DNA of 28,831 bases from Hymenoscyphus infarciens (taxonomy: Eukaryota > Ascomycota > Leotiomycetes > Helotiales > Helotiaceae), in NCBI GenBank assembly GCA_001414345.1, contig LLCB01000500.1, positions 1-28,831 on the forward strand, given 5' to 3'. The notes under the pieces are model-generated. The model worked only from the letters and a program-made list of their open reading frames with translations. It was not told where the DNA came from and did not search any database. Position numbers and translations under genes: made by a program. The first letter of the stretch is position 1, and each line of letters starts with the position of its first letter. Below are positions 1 to 9,500 of the stretch, piece by piece.

Positions 1-524
1 TATATAATAGAATAAAGTTTATATACTTTTAGTAGATAATAGACTAAAAGTTATCTACTTTTAGTAGATAATAGACTAGAAGCTATCTAATTTTAATATA
101 TAATAGAGTAAAAGCTATCTACTTTTTATATATAATAGAGTAAAAGCTATCTACTTTTAGTAGATAATAGACTAAAAGCTATCTACTTTTAGTAGATAAT
201 AGACTAAAAGCTATCTACTTTTAGTAGATAATAGACTAAAAGTCTTTTTATATATAAGGTTAGTAAATATTAAATATATAATAGAATAAAGTTTATATAC
301 TTTTAGTAGATAATAGACTAAAGGTCTTTTTTATATATAGGTTTAATAAATAAGTAATATATAATATAATAAGAATTATCTACCTTTAGTAGAAAATAGA
401 CGAAAAGTCTTTTTTATATTCATATATTAATAAATATTTAATATATAATATAATAATATATATATACTTCTAGTAGATAATAGGTCTTTAAATAATTCTT
501 TTTAATTAATTAATTCTCTAATAT
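1..524. repeat. Family A/B repeat, copy A left part, with ~32-bp tandem array
   Basis: AT-rich repeat running in from beyond the window edge. About seven copies of a ~32-bp unit lie in 1-245 and decay towards 480. Each unit contains the perfect short palindrome ATCTACT-TTT-AGTAGAT followed by AATAGACTAAAAG, and the ACTAAAAG/CTTTTAGT segments of neighbouring units can also pair. Two units carry changes that break the palindrome. Similar ACTAAAAGTC-type sequence recurs at 3700-3800, 6374-6494 and 11400-11560, so the array belongs to the same repeat family as those segments. LTR element 1 splits this copy after the AATAT at 520-524. No coding potential is seen. The family is not recognised. Confidence 0.75.
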
Positions 525-876
525 TGTAACGGCACGAAATACACACAACTACAGAAGAGGCATATGGGAGTGCGTTTGGCAGAATGACGTATGTAGATAC
601 TAGGCTCTGATACGGAAGAAAAGGCTAAACTGGCCTTTTCTGACTCTAGGAGAGTAGGCTGCTATATACAAGAGGTTCGGACGACAAAAAGGGGTACGAA
701 ACCGAACAACGACATACGTCGGCTAATATAAAAGCCCGAACCCTACGAAGTACGTCCGAAAGCCCGGACGTACGTAACCTTCCTAAATTAGACAATGCAA
801 AACAACAACTGCCGAAAGCTAATATGTACGGCATATGCCACGTAATATCGGCTATACAGGACGGCATGCCGTCACA
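525..876 (-). repeat. 3' LTR of element 1
   Basis: 352 bp with TG...CA ends on the element strand (starts TGTGACGG, ends CCGTTACA). It is nearly identical to 3320-3671. The interior holds AAAAGGCTAAACT at 619-631, whose complement matches the primer-site candidate of the element. A 73-codon open frame inside the LTR is repeated in the other LTR and is not a gene. Confidence 0.92.
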
Positions 877-1199
877 TCCCCCTCCCTTGAAAAAGACTCG
901 TCCCGAGTCTTCTATCTCTTGTCGTTCAGGGTAGAATCGGGATGGTGTAAGTGTTGCATTTGTCGTATTTGTCGTAAGCGGAAAGGTAGATTAGGGTCTG
1001 AATCGTAGCTGACCCAGGTTCGAAGATGCTTTGTTTAGTTGAAATTTGTCGTAAGCGAGATGTCGGCTTCGAATCGACTTCGTAGATGCTTGCAAAATAG
1101 AGACTTCGTTTCCAATCCTTCAATATCAAAAGCAAGCATTCGCGAAAAGAGTGTAGTCCGATCCTGTCCGGCAGGTCGGAGAAAGTTCAAAGTTCAAAA

Positions 1200-1270
1200 A
1201 AAGTTCAAAAGTTCAAAAGTTCAAAATGTTCAAAGTAAAATCAGAAAAATTTCAAAAGTTCAAAACAGAG
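1200..1270. repeat. GTTCAAA low-complexity tract in element 1
   Basis: Tandem and near-tandem GTTCAAA/GTTCAAAA units inside LTR element 1. The complementary tract (GAACTTT repeats) occurs in element 2 near 17717-17766. It explains the apparently open plus-strand frame here, whose translation is a low-complexity Lys/Ser/Val-rich string. Confidence 0.8.
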
Positions 1271-1316
1271 TCGAAGTCGAATTTAGCGTAGAGTCGGAAG
1301 TCGTTCGGTTGAGAGG

Positions 1317-2500
1317 CAGTGATAACTCAGTTAAGAGCTCACTTCGAGAGCGTTCCGATTCGCATCAGATTCGAATTCGAATGAAAAAAGAGTGTAGGTT
1401 CGAAAAAGTTCAGAATAGTCGGAAGCGAACATCAAGAGGTAACGTTGAAGGTGACAGTGATAACTCAGTTAAGAGCTCACTTCGAGGTTGTACCGGTTCG
1501 CATCCGATTCGAAAAATTCACGATTCGTGTCCGATTCGAAGTCGAAAGAAAAGAAAAGAAAAGAGTGTAAGTTCGTCTGAACTGAGGTCGGCGGGGACTC
1601 AGAGTGAAGTCGGAACGAAAAAGTTAATAATGTCGTAGACAGTGATAACTCAGCTAAGAGGTCACTATCCTTTCGAGAGCGTACTGATTTGATTCGTATC
1701 CGATTCGAAAGTTCAAATGAAAAAAGGACTTCTGGCTCAGCCAGAAGTGAAAGAAAGTAAGAAAGAGAGAAAGACTCCTTGCCGGAGTCGGTGGGGTTTC
1801 GGCTGGTCAAAGGCGAAGTTGTAGCCGAGTTGTCAGAGTTTCGCTGTCCGAAGTTCAGGACAACAAGAGAAGGGGCAGTTTCGGCTGGTCAAATGCGTTG
1901 TTGCCGAATGTTAGAGAGTTTCGCTGTCCAAAGTTCAAGACAACAAAAGAGAGGGTTTCGGCTGGTCAAATGAACTTGATGCCGAAGTTGTCAAAGTTGA
2001 AATTGTTATCCGAAGTCCAGGACAACAAAGGGACAGTTACGGATACGGTAGCATCTAAGTTCGGATGTCTCGTCGTATGAAACTGTATTGCTCAGGCCCG
2101 TAGGCCGCCTTGTTCCCTTCAGGGTACTTAAGGACTTATTCATCTTCCGATTTCGAAGAAAGAGTCGCTGTTGGATCGTAGGGAGTTCGGAGCTGGATGG
2201 GTATTCTGAACCGAAGTGTTTCTCAGCAAAGTTGTAATTCCAGCGTCTCTTAAGTGTAGCAGACGCGTTTCGGAGCTGAGGTGTGTGTCCCACATATAGA
2301 AGAACCGTTCCAATTCCCTCCGAGTATGGCCGTACTCGAAAAGCGAACGTTTCTTCAGCGTATTCTTCTCCTAATTCCACTTCTATCTCTTTTCAGATGA
2401 TGTTCGGTCGGTATTGACAGCGATAACTCAGCTAAGAGCTCGCTTCTGAGTTTTGTCCTGATGGAAAGCGTATTTCGACCGATTCGTATCCGATTCGAGG
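1317..2500. repeat. Four dispersed copies of a GATAACTCAG motif in element 1
   Basis: A 60-80-bp motif recurs at about 1317-1376, 1453-1512, 1639-1710 and 2418-2497. Each copy begins with CAGTGATAACTCAG or CAGCGATAACTCAG, continues with TTAAGAGCTCACTTC or a close variant, and ends with CGCATCCGATTCGAA-like sequence. Related copies are seen in element 2 (for example 15460-15545 and 17600-17680). They are direct repeats within the non-coding interior. Their function is unknown; they could be packaging or structural RNA signals, or simply internal duplications. Confidence 0.75.
1795..2050. repeat. Internal minisatellite of element 1, three units
   Basis: Three head-to-tail units of about 70-85 bp, each opening with GTTTCGGCTGGTCAAA and closing with a GAAGTTCAGGACAACAA-like segment. 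The same unit is present about nine times in element 2 (16830-17520). The different unit number accounts for most of the length difference between the two interiors once the hAT derivative is removed. Confidence 0.85.
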
Positions 2501-3304
2501 GTTGGGAAGTGGTAGGAAGGCATCAGGGGCAGCTGTGTCCCTTAAGCGAAAGAGGTCTGAATTCGGGCAAGCAAAGGAGGGTCGAATGAGGGTCGGATCG
2601 GTGAGGGTTCGGAGAGGGTTCGGAGGTGTTTTTGATTGTTGACTTCGAAGTTCGCTTGTAACTTTGGTCCTCCATCTCTCGGTTGACCGATCGTTTTGTC
2701 CTTTGTGTTCTTTGCCTCCATCTCGTCCGCCTATTATCCGCATATCGTCCGAATTTGGGAAGGTTGTCTTTGGGGGCTAAGCCCGTGTTGTTTCGGCGTG
2801 CGGTTGCGGGTAAGGATCGGAGAGGGTTCAGAGGGTCTTTCGAAAAGGGGGGTGGCCCTGGAAGTTCGTTCAACGCCTCGTGGCGGAACTGATTCGGAGA
2901 GAGACCTAAGGTCTTCTCGGAACTTCGACATAATGTCGGTTGGGGGGGGGGGTAAGAGCAGATTCGGAAGCCTTCGCGATGACTATGGTATGTCGACTTA
3001 TTCACCGAACCTGTGTACAGCAGTCCCTGCACGGAGAGGGTTATTAGAAGCCTCTGAAACACTCAGCGTATTCCTGCTTCCTTGACGTGCAACACACGAT
3101 TTTTACCAGCTGTCTGAAACCAATACTAAACCCTGATATCACTGGCCGTCCGGGAGATCTCTAGAATCCCAGCTATTTGAGGATGTCGTCGTTCGGGTCC
3201 GATTCTGGCCTAAAGCGAAAGGTATATTGTCCGACTTCGAATTCGAAACAAAAAGCGACGACAAGCTCGAAGAGATATTATAAATGCCGTTACTGGCGAA
3301 GTAG

Positions 3305-3317
3305 AGTTTAGCCTTTT
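3305..3317 (-). promoter_or_regulatory. Candidate self-priming primer-binding site, element 1
   Basis: Just inside the 5' LTR (two bases from its edge), the element strand reads AAAAGGCTAAACT. This is exactly complementary to AGTTTAGCCTTTT inside the element's own LTR. No tRNA-complementary TGG-type site is evident. The arrangement resembles the self-priming described for Tf1-type Ty3/gypsy elements, where the transcript 5' end folds onto the primer site. By that analogy transcription would start at the AGTTTAG in the LTR; this is inference. Confidence 0.6.
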
Positions 3318-3319
3318 TA

Positions 3320-3671
3320 TATAACGGCACGAAATACACACAACTATAGAAGAGGCATATGGGAGTGCGTTTGGCAGAATGACGTATGTAGATACTAGGC
3401 TCTGATACAGAAGAAAAGGCTAAACTGGCCTTTTCTGACTCTAGGAGAGTAGGCTACTATATACAAGAGGTTTGGACGACAAAAAGGGGTACGAAACCGA
3501 ACAACGACATACGTCGGCTAATACAAAAGCCCGAACCCTACGAAGTACGTCTGAAAGCCCGGACGTACGTAACCTTCCTAAATTAGACAATGCAAAACAA
3601 CAACTGCCGAAAGCTAATATGTACGGCATATGCCACGTAATATCGGCTATACAGGACGGCATGCCGTCACA
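3320..3671 (-). repeat. 5' LTR of element 1
   Basis: 352 bp, the same length as 525-876, with about seven transition differences (for example TG to TA at its first dinucleotide, and CG to TG changes). It is followed directly by the target duplication AATAT. Confidence 0.92.
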
Positions 3672-4002
3672 AATATATTTAGAGATTATAAGTTATTTAA
3701 AAGATTTAAAACTTATAAATATAAAAGACTTCTAGTCTCTTTTATATTAAAAGTGCTTAAATAGATATCTATCTAGCTAATTATTATATAAGACTTTATT
3801 CTTTCTAGTCACGTTTCTAGGCTACTTTTAATACCGTCAAAGGCCGGTTTTACACGTGATACCTACGCGCTAACAAAGCTCAGAAGGCGACGTGGTCATA
3901 CCGACGTTAGACGAGTCATATGGCCCTTAGGAGGGCTGGTCATAACGTTATGACCTGGCCCTCCTAAGGCTCGGGCTCGCTTCTTTTTGCATGCCTGTGG
4001 TG
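3672..4002. repeat. Family A/B repeat, copy A right end
   Basis: Continuation of the split copy A. From about 3810 it aligns with 11580-11769 in the same orientation, sharing CACGTGA, ACGCGCTAACAAAG, ACGTGGT.ATACCGACGTTAGAC and the palindrome. Homology ends after GCATGCCTGTGGTG, at 4002 here and 11769 in copy B. Copy A keeps more C and G than copy B, so it is less mutated. No target duplication or defined left end could be established because copy A runs out of the window. Confidence 0.75.
3925..3969. repeat. 45-bp near-perfect palindrome near the end of copy A
   Basis: CCTTAGGAGGGC...GGTCATAAC / GTTATGACC...GCCCTCCTAAGG, centred on AACGTT, with only a short irregularity where the arms read CTGG and CCTGG. 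It would form a stem of about 20 bp with no real loop. The homologous palindrome at 11692-11736 is kept despite mutation. Confidence 0.85.
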
Positions 4003-5925
4003 GTCAGTTCATCTATTCCACACCTTGGGGATGATGATTTTTCGGCGAGACTTTTCGGGTCACCACGCCTAATATGCTTCTTCCTCTGCACCTGATCAGG
4101 CGTTGAAACCAAGGCCCAGGATGCATTGAAGAACTGCTTTTTTCATCTCGGGATTTTCCGATCTCAGCCACCAGATCTTGAGAGATCTTCGTGACGAGAG
4201 CCAGAAATAGGTGGCGTTCGGCATTCTCTCCCGTATAGGTTATGGGACGAGATACTGTTCAAAGTGGCAAGGGTCCTTGCTTCTCTCGGACTGACGAGCA
4301 AGTGGGGTATCGCGAGTTTATGACAGCTTCATTTTATGTCCTGCGAACAACCTGATTATCTTTCTTATCTCTGCCAGTACAATATCTCAGAGGTTGTCGC
4401 CTGCGGGCCCAAGGCTCGGTCAGAAGGGCCTTGGAAGATCTTTTTGCTACATGGCTCGCCAACAGATTGTTTATTTGCTTGATATGCCAAGTTAAAGTTA
4501 GTGCTCATAATTCCGGTTGATAGATGAGCTGTCTACGCGGTGTTGATAGGGCAGTGTTCTAGGGAATTTTGATAATTTCTTGCGCGATTTTTATTGCACA
4601 AAAGTTTTTGAGCATTGCATCATTTCATTGAAATACATATAGGGCACTCATTTAACTTTCTCTCATCGTATTATATTTATTCGAATTTCAAAACTTCTCG
4701 ACGTACTAGGACAACGAGGGCAATTCACACGACCGCTATGATTTGATGCACAGCCACGGTGATGAGCCCTAGATGCCCATCTTCGGTCACGGTACCCGAG
4801 AAGGCTGAAAGGAACGTGGTCATTGCCATTCATCCTATCTTTCCCTTCCACTGCCGATCTCCGGAGAGAGGTAGGTTGTTATTTTGCCGATAAGCAATGC
4901 GACACTGAGGCTCAATGTACTTCGTCAAATCTCAAAGAGTCTAGTGAGTTGAGGCTGATGTATTGATTCCCTTCGTTTTTGAATACCTCGCCGATTCTCA
5001 CCGCGTCAGGTACGCATTTTTTCGGTGTACTATCGAATAAGGGATGTTATTCTGCGAAATAAATCGCTCGTTGTTTATGAAGGTGGCTTGGTACCTGCGC
5101 CAATTTTCACTTGGTGGTTGTTTTTAAAGTATCTTTGTATTCATCCATCGCCGCCCTCGTCGACTTTGAGTTGACCACTCGCTTGTTAAGGATCCATTGC
5201 AATATATCGTATGGTCAAAAGGATTAGCGTCCCATATTAATTGTGTTTGGTTTTTATGCATATCATCTCTACTCCCAGGCTTCTACTAACGATTCACGTC
5301 TGCGGCGAGACTCGTGCGAGGTCTTCAGTTTACTTTTTTCCCTTCGGGCAACCTCGAGTCTCGGCCCTCGTTTTCATTTATTTTCTTTGGACACGGGGTC
5401 TCAACTGTTTATATGGCTTCTCCTTTTGTGTTGTAGCTTTGTTTCTTCGGTCACCTTGACATCTGTGATATGAAATATGGGACTTCCTCTCGCATCCCCG
5501 GTTCCTGCCATTCTTTTTTCGGTACAAGTTCTTAATCTATGATTTATGTTGCTTTGGAATCAGGTTCATTATGGGAGTGTAATTGTTTCGAGGTTTTCAT
5601 ACTATTTCTGTTGGTCCCTATACCCCATTGCGGCGGCAGCCTCGAAATGTGGGTTGGACTCACTAGCTTGGCAGCACCCTTTGTGTTTAGTGCGGTGATA
5701 TAATGATCGACGTGCCATATGCTGCTATCTTTGTCTCACAGTCTTTATGTTCATACTGAGTGGAGATGCTAAAGTTTGTTTTTTATCTTGATACCATGTA
5801 CTCATTTCAAGTCGCTCACTGCTTGGCAACTCTAAATTCTGTTTGCGTGGATTGCCGTCTCGTGGATTCGAATCATTTCCCAGTTTCTGATCTTTTTCAA
5901 TGTCCCATTCAATCTGTTTGGGGTT
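4003..5925. other. Balanced-composition interval with no supported gene
   Basis: About 1.9 kb that is not RIP-mutated (CpA and TpG are normal). The open frames are short (at most about 80 codons), overlap one another and show no recognisable domain or convincing intron-joined extension. It probably comprises the 3' flank of the dehydrogenase remnant and intergenic DNA. I see no RNA gene. Confidence 0.5.
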
Positions 5926-6373
5926 TTAATAAGAGCAGGGATCCACCGACATACGCCCTCCATCAAGGACCATCACACTCCCGGTACAGTAGGTACTTGC
6001 CATGAATAAGATGACACCAGCCATGTCTTCTTCATCGCCTACTCTTTCCAGTAGGATTTGGTCGCACGTGAAGACCCCGTCACCGATCAACTTCGCTGCT
6101 AGGTCGGATGGAAACACCATGTGAAGATCATTAGTTCCCAAATCTCGAGGCTTCTCCACGGCCAATGCAACAATAGAGACGGGAATCAAACTTACATCCA
6201 GGAGCAAGAGCATTACATCTAATCCCAAAAGGCGCCAAACCCGTAGCAAGCTACTTGCACATATGCGTAACCGCGGCTTTCGTCTCCCCATACGCATACC
6301 CGCTCTTCGCAAGCCTCAAAAAGGCCCCGATACTCCCCGTGGCAATAACCTGGCTTTTCTGTACCACATTCCC
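5926..6373 (-). pseudogene. Short-chain dehydrogenase/reductase, 3' half only, with nonsense codon
   Basis: Two exons on the minus strand (6373-6196 and 6143-5926) are separated by a probable 52-nt intron (GTAAGT...AG, phase 1) that restores the frame. The joined reading has SDR hallmarks in order: a VIATGSIG segment supplying the active-site Ser, then YGETK matching the catalytic YxxxK, then IRCNALAPG, then VGDEEDMAG, and a C-terminal VLDGGRMSV before TAA. SDRs are Rossmann-fold NAD(P)(H) oxidoreductases. The N-terminal cofactor-binding half (TGxxxGxG) is missing because the coding sequence stops at the repeat edge, and it is not found on the far side of that repeat. A TAG at 6251-6253 replaces an expected CAG (Cys-Lys-Gln-Leu-Ala-Thr context); C to T in a CpA context is the RIP signature, suggesting leakage from the neighbouring repeat. 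The substrate cannot be predicted. It is almost certainly non-functional. Confidence 0.8.
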
Positions 6374-6494
6374 TTTTAGTTTATAATAGACTAAAAACCC
6401 TCTACCTTTAGTCTATAAAAAAAGACTAAAAGTCTTTTCTAACTTAATCTTTTTAATTAAATAATTGTGTACTTATATACTTTTAGTCTATGAT
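6374..6494. repeat. Family A/B repeat, copy B left part
   Basis: Starts abruptly at the truncated dehydrogenase with TTTTAGTTTATAATAGAC and carries ACTAAAAGTC-type repeats like those at 1-480. A ~75-bp segment here (TAATCTTTTTAATTAA ... ACTTATATAC) recurs just after the solo LTR at 11400-11480, so copy B contains at least one tandem duplication. It is interrupted by the solo LTR. Confidence 0.7.
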
Positions 6495-6500
6495 TATAAT

Positions 6501-9500
6501 CAGTGTAGTCGATAGTATTTGTAATATTATACTACTACGATATATTGTTAGAAACCCACTTTAATACGTACTATTTATACCATTTAAATACTACGATATC
6601 CAATAATATTATCTTTTATATTATTAGTATTTTAATCGATATTATAATAATATCGTAGTATTACTAAGCCTAAATATTTAAGCTTTTTACCCTAGATTTT
6701 AACTCTACTTCTTTTCAGCCTCATCTTTTAAAACTATATAGTACAACGTATAGTATAGAAAATATAGTACTAAATAGCTAGAATTATAGATCTATTTAAA
6801 TAGAGTATTTTAAAAAAAGAATTATATAAATAGCTCTTAAACTAACCTAAGTAACACAAAGTAATAAATATAGCCTATATAAGATAGATTTCTAGATATG
6901 TTTCTATTAATACTAAGTACTAATTTAATAATAATAACGTTAGATTAAAAGTTATAATATAATAAATTAATATATTAAATTTATTAAATTTTACTCTTTA
7001 ATTATATATAAAAATTAACTAAATCAATGTTTAAAAAATTTAGATTTTATACTACTCTAGCTAAAATTTATATATATTTCTATAAAACGATTTTATTTAT
7101 TTAAATAAGGTTCTATATACTTAATTTTTATTCGATTAATACGTATATAAGCTTAAAAGAAAGCTCTAAATTAGAGCTTTCTAATAATGTAATTAAAACT
7201 TAATTCTATAGCATAGATACTTTTTAATCGCGTCTTAAAGATAATAGACTTTAGATATTTAATTTAGCTTTAATACACGTTTTAGTATACTATACTATAA
7301 TTAGTTAAAACATGTCTTAATTATTCATAGATTAAAGAGTATTAATTATAATTACTTTAGATATAAAAAAGGTTCTTAAAAGGCTCTCTCTTTCTCTTTA
7401 AAAAGTCTTCTATCTTTATTCTTTATATCTATCTTAAAGTCGTTCTATAATTATTACTTACCCCTTTTTAGTACTAGTTATTAAAAAATCATAACTCTTA
7501 CTACTACTATTAACACTTTAAAAGTTTAATAACTTCGGTCTCTCTAATTACTTCTACGATTTTATCTTTTATTTATTACCTCTATACCTTACTTTTTACT
7601 AATTTACTATATTCTCTTAGGTATTAAGCTCTTAGTCTTATGTTTCTTTAGAATTACTACTAATATTACCTATTTCGTCCTATTTAAGCACTTTAAGCTT
7701 TTAGAAGAACCCCTTTAAAACTAAGCTAGTAGTAACTAATATAAGTACGTCTTATTTAGATTTATAAGAAGTGTTCTAAATCTTAAAAAAGCCTACTAAA
7801 AGACCTCGAACTAGCTATATTTAGCTTTATATAATCGACGAGAATTATAAGACAGTTTATATATAAGAAACTCTTAAATCTAATAATATAATTAGCTTAC
7901 TAATTTCTTAGTAATAAATCTACTAGCTACTAGGAGTAGTATTATAAGTACTATACTAAGAGATATACTATAAATAGTAGTACTAAAATCATAGCTACTT
8001 ACCTTCTTAAGAATTATAGAATCGATATTAAAACCCTATATTAAAAGGCTACTAAAAAGAGATAAATTAGTATCAAAGAAGCTATAAATATAGCCTACTA
8101 AAACCCTTAAAAAAGGCGTAAGATTATATATATAATCTATTCTAACTTTAATAATAAGTACTTAGCTATTAATTCTAATATTCTAAAGGTTTTATTTATA
8201 AACCTTATCGTCTCTTATAACCTTCTTATATACTTTACTAAATATAAGGCCTTTTATACTCTTATTTAATATCTTAATAACCTCGAGGGTAATATTCTAC
8301 CTAAAGTATACTTTATACTATATAACTAGGTTAAGCGATAATACTAGAATAGTTTCGCTAAAACGAAGTATTATTTATTAAGATTCTAGTCTAAAATATA
8401 TATATCTACTAATAGGTAGAAGTTAGATAATAGTCTTTCTATCTTAGAATACGTAGTCTATAGAGTTAACGAGTTTAGTAACCTAGTAAAAGTAGTACTT
8501 AGTATAAAACAAATTAAAGAGCCTTATATAAGTAAAAATATAGTACTCTTTTTACTTAAAATACTCTAAGATTATAGTATATAAAAACACTCTTAAAAAT
8601 CCTAAATAAATACTTATTACTTTTAATAGATATATTTAATAAAATTAGCTACTTTCTTATAAATAATATACCTAATAACAACGTTATACTTTACTAAGTT
8701 ACTTTAGCACTAGGTAAAAGTAATATAAGAGGCTAAGCTAAGTACTATTAAATTTAATATATATATATTATATACTCTATCTTACTACTAGAGATATAGC
8801 CTCTAAAAAGTATATAGATTTTAAGCTTAAGATAAACTAATTAGAAGACACCTACTCCTAAGACCCTTTATAAGGGTTTAAAGTTTATAATACTCTTAAA
8901 CACCTCTTTAACTTTATAAAAAAGATATATATAAGTATAGTATTATATAACAAATTTAAGAAGTTAACTAAAGGCCTTACTATATCCTAAGCTAATAAAA
9001 TATACTAGATATTCTAGTATAGAAGTATTTAAAGAGCGATTACTTTAAAGCTTAAGATTAAGTACTTTTAGAATATATATAAGTTTAACCTTAATAATAT
9101 AATTACTACTTATAATTAGTCTAAACTCGGTTTAGTAAGTATAGTACTACTTTCACTTCTTAATCTCTTACTAATTTAATTAGATAAGACTCTTTTTTAG
9201 CTCTCTTAAGCACTTCTTATTAGTACTTAAGAGTATATCTAGAACTCTTAATAAAACAATCTTAATAATAGACTTTATTCTCTCTCTTTTTAAAGAGGCT
9301 TAAAAGAAGTATATTAATAATCTAGCTATACTATTCTTACTTTAAAAAGGTAAATAATCTTCTCTTTCTCTTTTACTTTACTAATAATATCTTAAGGTAG
9401 GAAAAGATCTCTAAATACTATAATTTAACTAGGAAATCGCTAGTATATACTACCGTAGTAGTACTCTACCTAGCTTATAAGTAGGAGTACTTAGAAAAGG

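Larger units (their letters stand above)
525..3671 (-). mobile_element. Non-autonomous LTR retroelement 1, complete
   Basis: A complete LTR element of 3147 bp. Two 352-bp direct repeats (525-876 and 3320-3671) begin TGTAACGG or TATAACGG and end CCGTCACA, and the element is flanked by the perfect 5-bp target duplication AATAT (520-524 and 3672-3676). Orientation is minus: a pyrimidine run at 877-888 is, on the other strand, the polypurine tract AAGGGAGGGGGA next to the 3' LTR, and the primer-site candidate lies beside the 5' LTR at 3305-3317. The 2443-bp interior has no gag, protease, reverse transcriptase or integrase reading frame and consists largely of repeated motifs. This fits a TRIM/LARD-like element mobilised in trans. 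The two LTRs differ at about seven positions, all transitions, and the interior keeps normal CpA/TpG, so this copy has largely escaped RIP. Confidence 0.9.

Noticed and set aside
1..245. CRISPR-like array
   Set aside because: Units are contiguous with no spacers, and the sequence is eukaryotic.
646..867. 73-codon minus-strand open frame, repeated at 3441-3662
   Set aside because: Lies entirely within the two LTRs of element 1; identical occurrence reflects LTR duplication, and no domain is present.
1039..1638. 199-codon plus-strand open frame
   Set aside because: Translation of GTTCAAA-type and other internal repeats, antisense to the element, low-complexity, not conserved in element 2.
2523..3062. 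179-codon minus-strand open frame in element 1 that could be a gag remnant
   Set aside because: Correct strand, but no zinc knuckle or capsid-like motif, overlaps another frame of similar length, and the equivalent region of element 2 gives no supporting homology that I can evaluate.
3925..4002. Helitron 3' end (hairpin followed by CTRR)
   Set aside because: The palindrome is far longer than a Helitron hairpin, no CTRR-T lies at the homology boundary, and no TC 5' end was found.
5241..5473. Two overlapping plus-strand open frames of 72-76 codons with hydrophobic stretches
   Set aside because: Overlapping frames, no conserved motif, no neighbouring exon; chance open frames in a pyrimidine-rich segment.
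5850..5885. GGATTCGAATC resembling a tRNA T-arm
   Set aside because: No matching acceptor stem, D-arm or anticodon arm could be placed around it.
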